Source: CAYLSO01 sp964386525
GTDB lineage: Bacteria; Eisenbacteria; RBG-16-71-46; DASYSL01
Assembly: GCA_964386525.1 (NCBI GenBank)
Contig: CAYLSO010000137.1
Coordinates: 1-9,289, forward strand
Direction of reading: 5' to 3'
DNA: 9,289 nt
Below, piece after piece: positions 1-6,868 of the stretch. The number at the start of each line of letters is the position of its first letter. Position 1 is the stretch's first letter. Below the pieces are notes generated by a model, which was given only the letters and a program-made list of their open reading frames with translations, had not been told where the DNA came from and searched no databases. The translations under genes and the position numbers were made by a program.

Positions 1-657
1 AAGGTGTGGCTGAAGAAGGGCGGCTACATCGTCATCGATCACACCGAGGCATTGGTGTCGATCGACGTCAACACCGGCCGCTTCACCGGCAAGAAGGACC
101 AGGAAGAGACCATCTTCAAGACCAATCTCGAGGCGGCCCGCGAGATCGCCCGACAGCTGCGGCTGCGCGACCTGGGCGGCATCATCGTCATCGACTTCAT
201 CGACATGGAGAGCGAGACCAACCGCAAGACGGTGGTCGACGACCTGCGCAACCACCTGCGCCGCGACCGCTCGCGCACCAAGGCCTTCGCGGTGTCGGAC
301 CTCGGCCTGGTGGAGATGACCCGCCAGCGCGAGCGGCCGTCGCTGCTCCATTACTACTCCGAGGACTGCCAGAGCTGCGGCGGGCTGGGCAAGGTGCTGT
401 CGCTGGAGTCGGTGCTGGTCAAGCTCGAGCGGCTGCTGCGGCGGGTGGCCTCGAAGGGGGCGGAGAAGACCCTCGTCGTGCACCTCGCCCCGGACGTGGC
501 GGTGTTCGTCCTCGAGCACAATGGCCGGCGGCTGTCCGAGTTCGAGAAGCGCTACCAGCTGCGCGTCGACCTCAAGGACGACCCGGCCCTGCGGCGCGAC
601 GAGATCCAGCTGGTGTCGGGCAAGACCCGCAAGGACGTCACGGGGCTGTACGCGTAA
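1..657 (+). CDS. rng: Ribonuclease E/G family protein, C-terminal part (5' end outside window)
   Basis: This is the C-terminal 218 residues of an RNase E/G endoribonuclease, which cleaves single-stranded RNA in rRNA maturation and mRNA decay. The window opens in frame inside the DNase I-like catalytic domain. Counting the Met at nt 4 as residue 1, the two Mg-binding aspartates are visible: D21 (nt 64-66, in SIDVNTG) and D64 (nt 193-195, in IVIDFIDM). Their 43-residue spacing equals that of D303 and D346 of E. coli RNase E. The Zn-link CxxC follows at C122 and C125 (nt 367-378, DCQSCGG), again at the E. coli spacing (101 residues from the first Asp). The protein ends about 90 residues later without a long disordered tail, which suits RNase G or a short RNase E rather than the E. 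coli RNase E scaffold form. Only the upstream S1 domain and 5' sensor, outside the window, would separate the two names. Confidence 0.95.
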   Translation, partial: KVWLKKGGYIVIDHTEALVSIDVNTGRFTGKKDQEETIFKTNLEAAREIARQLRLRDLGGIIVIDFIDMESETNRKTVVDDLRNHLRRDRSRTKAFAVSDLGLVEMTRQRERPSLLHYYSEDCQSCGGLGKVLSLESVLVKLERLLRRVASKGAEKTLVVHLAPDVAVFVLEHNGRRLSEFEKRYQLRVDLKDDPALRRDEIQLVSGKTRKDVTGLYA

Positions 658-746
658 GTCGCCGGGGCCGGGGCAGCCAGGGACCGGGCGGGGTGGGGCC
701 CGCCGGAGGGGATGGGCGGCCCGGGCGGCCGGCGCTCCGGGCGGGC

Positions 747-776
747 TTGACGCGTCGGGGTCGGGATTGTTATAAA
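747..776 (+). promoter_or_regulatory. Sigma-70-type promoter of rplU-rpmA with extended -10
   Basis: A -35 box TTGACG (747-752, 5/6 to consensus) is separated by 18 nt from a -10 box TATAAA (771-776, 5/6). A TG at 768-769 one base before the -10 box makes it an extended -10. This A/T-rich patch stands out sharply in very G+C-rich surroundings. Transcription would start near 783, leaving a leader of about 105 nt before rplU. It is seen directly in the sequence; activity is inferred. Confidence 0.82.
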
Positions 777-782
777 CGGTGA

Positions 783-887
783 GGCTTCGCGGAGGCCCGA
801 GCAGGGCCTTCCTGGTTTATGGCCGGGGCCGGCCCGCCGCCCCGACCGCTCCGACGCGTGCGGGCGCTCATCGAGGGATCCACTTTC
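783..887 (+). promoter_or_regulatory. Structured 5' leader of rplU
   Basis: This is the predicted untranslated leader between the promoter and L21. It contains a hairpin at 791-811, whose core AGGCCC (793-798) pairs with GGGCCT (804-809) around a 5-nt loop GAGCA, extended by two outer pairs. A second possible stem is GGCC 821-824 with 831-834. A Shine-Dalgarno-like GAGGG (873-877) lies 10 nt before the ATG at 888. Leaders of ribosomal-protein operons are often autoregulatory, and an L21 leader family is known in Firmicutes. I cannot match this leader to that family, so a regulatory role is only a possibility. Confidence 0.4.
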
Positions 888-1199
888 ATGTATGCGATCG
901 TGAGCATCGCCGGGGTGCAGGTGAAGGCCTCCCCGGAGGAGATCCTGGACGTCCCGCGGCTCGCCGCCGAGCCGGGCGGCACGGTGGAGTTCAAGGACGT
1001 GTTGCTCGTCTCCGACGGCTCCCAGGTGACGGTGGGCCAGCCGCACGTGGCGGGCGCCAGTCTGACGGCCGTCGTCCTCGAGCACCGGCGTGGCCCCAAG
1101 GTGATCGTGGGCACGTTCCGGCGGCGCAAGGATTCCAAGAAGAAGAAGGGTCACCGGCAGGACTTCACGCGCTTGCGCGTGACCGGGATCAAGCACTAG
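888..1199 (+). CDS. rplU: 50S ribosomal protein L21
   Basis: L21 (bL21) is a 103-residue protein that binds 23S rRNA in the large ribosomal subunit; the length matches E. coli. It starts with MYAIVSIAG and has the family's basic C-terminal signature: VGTFRRRKDSKKKKGHRQDF, then the closing TRLRVTGI. The usual N-terminal GGKQ motif reads AGVQ here, and the IAG form resembles the Bacteroidetes/FCB version. The start at 888 fits the canonical MYAIV opening and has GAGGG 10 nt upstream. An in-frame ATG at 819 would add 23 Pro/Arg/Gly-rich residues with no match to the family. rpmA follows after 60 nt, as in most bacteria, and both should be transcribed from the promoter at 747. Confidence 0.97.
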   Translation: MYAIVSIAGVQVKASPEEILDVPRLAAEPGGTVEFKDVLLVSDGSQVTVGQPHVAGASLTAVVLEHRRGPKVIVGTFRRRKDSKKKKGHRQDFTRLRVTGIKH

Positions 1200-1259
1200 G
1201 CCCGGCGCGCCGGGGCGACCCCGGCGGCTGACGCGGCAACGCGCGGGAGGGTTCGGGTC

Positions 1260-1529
1260 ATGGCTCACAAGAAAGGCATGGGCTCGTCGCGCAACGGGCG
1301 CGACTCCAACGCCCAGCGACTCGGTGTCAAGGCATTCGGCTCGCAGTTGGTCAGCGCCGGCACCCTCCTGGTGCGCCAGCGCGGCACGCGCATCCATCCC
1401 GGGACCAACGTCGGGCGCGGCAGCGACGACACGCTCTTCGCGATGACGCCGGGACGCGTGGTCTACGAAGGCATGCGTGGCGATCGGCGGCGGGTGCGCA
1501 TCGAGCCGGTGGAGCAGCCCGGCGACTGA
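1260..1529 (+). CDS. rpmA: 50S ribosomal protein L27
   Basis: L27 (bL27) has 89 residues. Its N-terminal tail reaches the peptidyl-transferase centre and helps position tRNA. The N-terminus MAHKKGMGSSRNGRDSNAQR is essentially the family consensus, followed by RQRGTRIHPGTNVGRGSDDT and the DDTLFAMTPG segment. There is no N-terminal extension of the cleaved Firmicutes type, so the mature protein begins right after Met. A strong Shine-Dalgarno GGGAGGG (1245-1251) sits 8 nt before the ATG. The gene ends 15 nt before a strong intrinsic terminator. In many bacteria the GTPase gene obgE follows rpmA. Here it does not, and the unit ends. Confidence 0.98.
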   Translation: MAHKKGMGSSRNGRDSNAQRLGVKAFGSQLVSAGTLLVRQRGTRIHPGTNVGRGSDDTLFAMTPGRVVYEGMRGDRRRVRIEPVEQPGD

Positions 1530-1544
1530 CGTGGTCGGCACGGC

Positions 1545-1587
1545 GACTCCCCCGACCCGCGGACGGCGGGCGGGGGAGTCTCTGTTT
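1545..1587 (+). terminator. Rho-independent terminator after rpmA
   Basis: A long stem is formed by 1545-1554 (GACTCCCCCG) pairing perfectly with 1571-1580 (CGGGGGAGTC). It continues past a bulged A1555 with CCCGC 1556-1560 pairing with GCGGG 1566-1570, around a 5-nt loop GGACG. The result is 15 base pairs with one bulge. A short T-rich run TCTGTTT (1581-1587) follows. It lies just after the rpmA stop and should end the rplU-rpmA transcript, isolating it from kdsB. Confidence 0.9.
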
Positions 1588-1717
1588 GGGGGGGTGAGGC
1601 AGTGCAGATAGGTCGCCGCGGCGGCGGGGCCGCCCCCGTCGGCGGGTCCCGCGGAGCCGCCCGCCGCCTCGCGCGGCCGGCGCGCCGCCGCCCGCCGGGC
1701 GCTGCGCACCGGGCCCC
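1588..1717 (+). other. G+C-rich leader region upstream of kdsB, no clear promoter
   Basis: This stretch of 130 nt lies between the rpmA terminator and the kdsB ATG. After a G-run and the slightly A/T-richer patch around 1601-1613 it is almost entirely G and C. Several overlapping stems are possible, for example GGCGGG 1641-1646 with CCCGCC 1660-1665. I see no convincing -35/-10 pair and no Shine-Dalgarno just before 1718. Because a strong terminator precedes it, the promoter of the five-gene kds operon should lie here, but I cannot place it. A TTTGGG at 1585-1590 and a TAGGTC at 1609-1614 are too weak to call. Confidence 0.4.
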
Positions 1718-2499
1718 ATGAGAGTCCTCGCCGTCATCCCCGCCCGCATGGGCTCGACGCGCTTCCCCGGCAAGCCGCTGGCGATGCTGCGCGGGCGGCC
1801 GCTCATCGAGCACGTATGGTCGGCGGTGGTCGGCGCGCCGTCGGTGGAGCGCGCCGTCGTGGCCACCGACTCCCCGGAGATCGCGGCCGCGGCCCGGGCC
1901 TTCGGGGCCGAGGCCGTGATGACGCGCACCGACCACCCGACGGGGACCGACCGGGTAGCCGAGGCGGCCGTGCGGCTGGGCGCCGGCTTCACAGTGATCG
2001 TCAACGTGCAGGGCGACGAGCCGCTGCTGGCGAGCCTGGCGGTCGAGGCGGCGGTGGCGGCGCTGGCCGCCGACCCCGGAGCCTCGGCCGCGACCCTGGC
2101 CGTGCCGGACGACGACCCCGAGGCTCTCGCCAGCCCGCACGTCGTGAAGGTCGTGTGCGACCTCGAGGGCCGGGCGCTGTACTTCTCTCGCGCCCCGCTC
2201 GCCGCCGCGGCCGACGAGCGGCCGGCCCGCGCGACCTTCCTGCGGCACGTCGGGCTGTACGCCTTCCGGCGCGAGGCGCTGCTCGCCTTCGCCGGCTGGC
2301 CGCCGACCCCGCTGGAGACGGCCGAGCGGCTCGAACAGTTGCGGCTCCTGGAACACGGACTTAGGATGCGGGTCGCCATCACCCGCCATCGGAGCCGCGG
2401 CGTCGACACGCCCGCGGACCTGGCTGCCCTCGAGCGCGACTGGGATGGCTACGCCGCGGCCGGCGGCGGCGCGGCGCGGGGACCCGGAGACCCGGAACC

Positions 2500-2503
<4 letters not shown>
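1718..2503 (+). CDS. kdsB: 3-deoxy-manno-octulosonate cytidylyltransferase (CMP-Kdo synthetase)
   Basis: KdsB transfers CMP from CTP to Kdo, giving CMP-Kdo, the activated donor for LPS inner-core assembly in the cytoplasm. The protein has 261 residues (E. coli KdsB has 248). Visible signatures are the N-terminal nucleotide-binding stretch IPARMGSTRFPGKPL (residues 7-21), VATDSPEI, the MTRTDHPTGTDR motif, the metal- and substrate-binding VNVQGDEP (residues 95-102), ALYFSRAPL, FLRHVGLYAF, and GVDTPADL near the C-terminus. The last 16 or so residues are a Gly/Ala/Pro-rich tail that runs over the ribosome-binding site of pyrG. The start at 1718 fits the conserved beginning, since the next Met (residue 11) lies inside the PAR motif; no good Shine-Dalgarno precedes it. 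The stop overlaps the pyrG start (ATGA, 2500-2503), so the two are probably translationally coupled. KdsB consumes the CTP that PyrG makes. Confidence 0.96.
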
Positions 2504-4134
<1,631 letters not shown>

Positions 4135-4135
4135 G

Positions 4136-4969
4136 ATGGCGGCGATCCGGCCGGTGGCCATCGGCGCGGCGCGCTTCGGCGCCGGCCCGCTGGGCATCAT
4201 CGCCGGCCCCTGCGTGGTCGAGTCGGAGGACCTCGTGCTGCGGGTCGCCGAGCGGTTGCGCGACCTGTGCGCGGCGCGCGGCCTCGCCTTCGCCTTCAAG
4301 TCGTCCTACCAGAAGGCCAACCGGTCCTCGATCGCCTCTTACACGGGACCCGGGCTGGCGCCGGGCCTGGCCGCGCTGGCCCGCGTGCGGCGCGAGGTCG
4401 GCGTGCCGGTCCTGACCGACGTGCACTCGGTGGCGGAGGTGGCGGCCGCGGCCGAGGTGGCGGACTGCCTGCAGGTGCCGGCGTTCCTGTCGCGCCAGAC
4501 CGATCTGCTGCTGGCCTGCGCGCGCACCGGGCGGCCGGTGAACGTCAAGAAGGGCCAGTTCCTCGCCCCCGAGGACATGCGCCAGGTGGCGGAGAAGCTG
4601 GAAGCCGGCGGGGCCCGCGGCGTGCTGCTCACGGAGCGCGGCGCGACCTTCGGCTACCACGACCTGGTGGTGGACTTCCGCAGCTTCCTGCGCCTGGCGG
4701 AGATCGGCTGGCCGGTGGTGTACGACGCCTCGCACGCCATGCAGCGCCCGGGCGGGGCGGTCACCGGCGGCGACCGCCGCTGCGCCCTGCCCATCGCCCG
4801 CGCCGCCGTGGCCTGCGGCGTGGACGCGCTCTTCTTCGAGACCCATCCGGATCCCGATCACGCCCTCTCCGACGCCGCCACGCAGTTCCCGCTCGAGTGG
4901 GTGGAGGGGTTGCTCGACTCCTGTCTGCGGATCCGTGAGGCGTTGCAGGCACCGGGGGAGACGCGATGA
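4136..4969 (+). CDS. kdsA: 3-deoxy-8-phosphooctulonate synthase (Kdo-8-P synthase), metal-dependent type
   Basis: KdsA condenses arabinose 5-phosphate with PEP to Kdo-8-phosphate, the committed step of Kdo synthesis. The protein has 277 residues and a TIM-barrel fold. Visible motifs are IIAGPCVVES (residues 21-30), FKSSYQKANRSSIASYTGPG, VLTDVHSVAE, LQVPAFLSRQTDLL, VNVKKGQFLAPEDM, LTERGATFGY and DASHAMQRPGG. Two subclasses are known. The metal enzyme (Aquifex aeolicus) uses Cys11, His185, Glu222 and Asp233; the E. coli enzyme has Asn in place of the Cys. Here the equivalents are C26, H200, E235 (FETHPDP) and D246 (LSDAATQF), so all four ligands are present and the enzyme is predicted to need a divalent metal. 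The loop between H200 and E235 is two residues shorter than in A. aeolicus. The start lies 1 nt after the pyrG stop, and the gene's own stop overlaps the kdsC ATG (4966-4969). Confidence 0.97.
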   Translation: MAAIRPVAIGAARFGAGPLGIIAGPCVVESEDLVLRVAERLRDLCAARGLAFAFKSSYQKANRSSIASYTGPGLAPGLAALARVRREVGVPVLTDVHSVAEVAAAAEVADCLQVPAFLSRQTDLLLACARTGRPVNVKKGQFLAPEDMRQVAEKLEAGGARGVLLTERGATFGYHDLVVDFRSFLRLAEIGWPVVYDASHAMQRPGGAVTGGDRRCALPIARAAVACGVDALFFETHPDPDHALSDAATQFPLEWVEGLLDSCLRIREALQAPGETR

Positions 4970-5688
4970 GCAAGACCGGGTCGACTGGCCGCCGCGGTGC
5001 GGAGCGAGCGAAGGGCGCCGAGGGTCCCCGCGGTCGCGCGAGGAGCCGGGCTGCTCCGCGGGACCCGGCGACGAGCGCGAGCCCCGGGGCCGTGCGGCGC
5101 GCGGGCCCGAGGGCCGTGCGGCGCGAGTCGTCGGCCGCTCTCCTCAGTGCCCGCTTCCCGGTACGCCTCCGGCAGCTGGCCGGGCGCATCAAGATCGTCG
5201 GCCTCGACTCCGACGGCACCCTCACCGACCGCGGCCTCAGCTGGGACTCCGACGGCCGCGAGGTGCGGCGCTTCGACGTGCGCGACGGGCTGGCCATCGT
5301 CTGGGCCAAGAGCGCCGGGCTGCACGTGATCGTGGTCTCGGGGCGCACCAGCCCGACGCTCCTCCACCGCACCGAGGACCTCGGCGTGCCGGCCGTGCAG
5401 GGCACGCTCGACAAGGTCGGCGCGCTCGAGGAGTTCTGCGCCCGCCACCGGGCGACGCGCGAGCAGGTGGCGTTCCTCGGCGACGACCTGCCCGACCTGC
5501 CGGCCCTGCGCTGGTGCGGCCTGCCGCTGGCGGTGGCCGACGCCCACCCGCTGGTGAAGCGCGCGGCCGCCTGGGTCAGCCCCTCGGCCGGCGGTCGCGG
5601 CGCGGTGCGCGAGGCGCTGGAAGCGCTGCTCGAGGCCACGGGGAACTGGGACCGGGTCCTGGCGCGCTACGGGGAGAAGCCGCGGTGA
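4966..5688 (+). CDS. kdsC: 3-deoxy-manno-octulosonate-8-phosphatase, HAD family, with long N-terminal extension
   Basis: KdsC hydrolyses Kdo-8-phosphate to Kdo. The HAD core begins near residue 75: motif I LDSDGTLTDRG with nucleophile D81 and D83, the KdsC-type FDVRDGLAI, motif II S125 in VVSGR, motif III K150 in QGTLDK, and motif IV FLGDDLPDLPAL (D173, D174, D177). The tail GGRGAVREALEALLEATGNW is typical of KdsC/YrbI. The predicted protein has 240 residues against 188 in E. coli. The surplus is about 60-75 N-terminal residues rich in Arg, Ala, Gly and Pro, without a signal peptide or known domain. The ATG at 4966 overlaps the kdsA stop and has GGGGGAG (4954-4960) 5 nt upstream, so it is a credible start. 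In-frame GTGs at 5092 and 5116 would remove most of the extension but have weak ribosome sites. Function is confident; the N-terminus is uncertain. Confidence 0.93.
   Translation: MSKTGSTGRRGAERAKGAEGPRGRARSRAAPRDPATSASPGAVRRAGPRAVRRESSAALLSARFPVRLRQLAGRIKIVGLDSDGTLTDRGLSWDSDGREVRRFDVRDGLAIVWAKSAGLHVIVVSGRTSPTLLHRTEDLGVPAVQGTLDKVGALEEFCARHRATREQVAFLGDDLPDLPALRWCGLPLAVADAHPLVKRAAAWVSPSAGGRGAVREALEALLEATGNWDRVLARYGEKPR
5022..5066 (+). repeat. Inverted repeat inside the kdsC 5' extension
   Basis: GGGTCCCCGCGG (5022-5033) pairs with CCGCGGGACCC (5056-5066), leaving one bulged C in the left arm and a 22-nt loop. Inside the loop, GGAGC 5042-5046 can pair with GCTCC 5053-5057, which competes with the outer stem by two bases. 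It lies 53 nt after the kdsA stop, within the low-complexity part of kdsC. It could be an RNA structure that tunes expression between kdsA and kdsC, or simply a result of the base composition. Confidence 0.55.
5087..5125 (+). repeat. 15-nt direct repeat in the kdsC 5' extension
   Basis: GGGCCGTGCGGCGCG occurs at 5087-5101 and again at 5111-5125. The 24-nt period is a multiple of three, so both copies encode the same AVRR peptide in the kdsC frame. This suggests that the extension grew, at least in part, by short tandem duplication. Confidence 0.7.
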
Positions 5689-6707
5689 GCGCTCCGCATC
5701 GCCCCGCGGCGGCGGCCGCCGCCGCCGCGGCCCTGGCGGCGGGGCGCTCGGCGCTCACCGGCATGGCGCGCGCCCTCGAAGCCCAGGCGGCGCGGCTCGA
5801 CGAGCGTTTCGCCGCCGCGGTGGAGTTGCTGCACGCGGCGCGCGGCAAGGTGGTGCTCTCGGGCGTGGGCAAGTCGGGGCTCGTCGCGCAGCGGCTGGCG
5901 GCCACCCTGACGAGCACCGGCACGCCGGCCTTCTTCCTCCACCCGACGGAGGCGGCGCACGGCGATGCCGGACTCCTGCAACGCGGCGACGCGGCCCTCT
6001 TCGTGTCGAAGAGCGGGGGCTCGGAGGAACTGGGAGCGCTGCTCGAGTTCCTCTCCCGCCTCGAGATCCCGCTGGTCGCCATCACGGCGCGGGCCGACTC
6101 GCCGCTCGCTCTGGCCGCCCGCGTCGTGCTGGAGACCGGCGACGTGCCCGAGGCCGGGCCGCTCGAGTTCGTGCCCACGACCAGCGCCACGGTGGCGCAG
6201 GCGCTGGGCGACGCCCTGGCCCTGGCGCTGGTGGCGCGCCGCGGCTTCCGGGCCGAGGACTTCGCCGTCCTGCACCCGGGCGGGGTCTTGGGGCGCGTCA
6301 TGCGTCTCACCGCCGCCGACCTGATGCACGGCGGCCCGACGTTGCCGCGCGTCGGCGAGGCCACGGCGCTGCACGAGGTGCTGGTCGAGATCCTCGAGAA
6401 GCGTTTGGGGATCACCACCGTGACCGACCCCGCCGGCCGCCTGGCGGGCGTGGTCACCGACGGCGACCTCAAGCGCATCCTGCTCAAGCACGGGCCGGCC
6501 GCGGGCCCGCTGTGGGGGCTCTCCGCCGCCGACGTGATGAGCCGCTCTCCCCGTTGCTGCGCGCCCGACACACGGGTCGCGGCGGCGGTGCGCCAGATGG
6601 AGGACAATCCGGGCGGGCCGATCACGGCGCTGATCGTCCTCGATCCCGACCGCCGCCCGCTCGGCGTGCTGCACCTGCACGACTGCCTGCGCGCCGGCTG
6701 GCGCTGA
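5685..6707 (+). CDS. kdsD: D-arabinose 5-phosphate isomerase (KpsF/GutQ family)
   Basis: KdsD converts ribulose 5-phosphate to arabinose 5-phosphate, the substrate of KdsA. The predicted protein has 340 residues (E. coli KdsD has 328). The N-terminal SIS domain shows VVLSGVGKSG with K63 (nt 5871-5873), TSTGTPAFFLHPTEAAHGD, VSKSGGSEEL, VPTTSATVAQALGDALA and LHPGGVLGR, all family hallmarks. Two CBS domains follow, from about LTAADLMHGG to the C-terminus, including VVTDGDLKR and PLGVLHLHDCL. The GTG at 5685 overlaps the kdsC stop (GTGA, 5685-5688) and has GGGGAG (5671-5676) 8 nt upstream. The next Met (nt 5763) lies inside the conserved N-terminal helix, so the GTG start is preferred. Residues 8-16 are nine alanines in a row. 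With its neighbours it completes the Kdo pathway. A paralogue for another sugar route (GutQ) is possible from sequence, but the context argues for KdsD. Confidence 0.95.
   Translation: MSAPHRPAAAAAAAAALAAGRSALTGMARALEAQAARLDERFAAAVELLHAARGKVVLSGVGKSGLVAQRLAATLTSTGTPAFFLHPTEAAHGDAGLLQRGDAALFVSKSGGSEELGALLEFLSRLEIPLVAITARADSPLALAARVVLETGDVPEAGPLEFVPTTSATVAQALGDALALALVARRGFRAEDFAVLHPGGVLGRVMRLTAADLMHGGPTLPRVGEATALHEVLVEILEKRLGITTVTDPAGRLAGVVTDGDLKRILLKHGPAAGPLWGLSAADVMSRSPRCCAPDTRVAAAVRQMEDNPGGPITALIVLDPDRRPLGVLHLHDCLRAGWR
5706..5725 (+). repeat. Perfect 20-nt GC palindrome at the 5' end of kdsD
   Basis: GCGGCGGCGG is followed directly by its reverse complement CCGCCGCCGC, centred between 5715 and 5716. 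It is a trinucleotide run (GCG then GCC codons) that encodes the poly-alanine stretch at kdsD residues 8-16. Being in-frame, repeat slippage would change only the number of alanines. It probably reflects codon choice in a very G+C-rich genome. Confidence 0.6.
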
Positions 6708-6759
6708 TCCTCCTTCTCCGTCCTGCCCACAACCCGGTCGGAGACAAAGTCGCCGTCGG

Positions 6760-6776
6760 TTGGCACCGTCTATGCT
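6760..6776 (+). promoter_or_regulatory. Sigma-54-like -24/-12 element upstream of lptC-lptB-rpoN
   Basis: TGGCACC (6761-6767), four bases, then ATGCT (6772-6776) match the sigma-54 consensus TGGCACG-N4-TTGCW at 10 of 12 specified positions. The essential GG (6762-6763) and GC (6774-6775) are both present with exactly 10 nt between them, the required spacing. Its last base is shared with the -35 box of the sigma-70-type promoter that follows. Use would start transcription near 6787. I see no activator site, so function is unproven. Since rpoN is the third gene downstream, it could provide autoregulation. Confidence 0.42.
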
Positions 6777-6804
6777 TGACCCCCCGGGGGGGCCTTGCTA
6801 GCGT
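6776..6804 (+). promoter_or_regulatory. Sigma-70-type promoter of lptC-lptB-rpoN
   Basis: TTGACC (6776-6781, 5/6 to consensus) is followed by an exact 17-nt spacer and TAGCGT (6799-6804), which keeps the three most important -10 bases (first T, second A, last T). The spacer holds a perfect 12-nt palindrome of six C and six G (6780-6791, plus a seventh G), and GCTAGC 6797-6802 is also palindromic. Transcription would start near 6811, about 58 nt before lptC. This gives lptC-lptB-rpoN its own promoter, separate from the kds operon. Confidence 0.7.
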
Positions 6805-6868
6805 GCTACCGAGACCGGGGCATCGCGTGCCGCAGTGGCGCCCCGGGCACCCGTCCGAGGAGAGTGCG

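Noticed and set aside
658..746. Intrinsic terminator after rng
   Set aside because: Several GC stems can be drawn, but no T-run follows any of them, so nothing can be supported.
819..887. Upstream in-frame ATG at 819 for rplU
   Set aside because: It would add 23 Pro/Arg/Gly residues unlike any L21, while the ATG at 888 begins the canonical MYAIV with a usable ribosome site.
1535..1560. GGCACGG near 1537 as a sigma-54 -24 element
   Set aside because: There is no GC of a TTGC-type -12 box at the required distance, and the site lies within the terminator.
1351..2409. Long minus-strand open frames opposite rpmA and kdsB
   Set aside because: They are low-complexity Arg/Ala/Pro translations crossing the rpmA terminator, opposite conserved genes, so they are shadows.
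5706..5725. GCG/GCC trinucleotide run as a phase-variation switch
   Set aside because: The units are multiples of three bases, so slippage cannot shift the frame. It only changes the number of alanines.
6740..6754. Possible terminator stem after kdsD (GGAGAC / GTCGCC)
   Set aside because: It has a 3-nt loop, one internal mismatch and no T-run, which is too weak to call.
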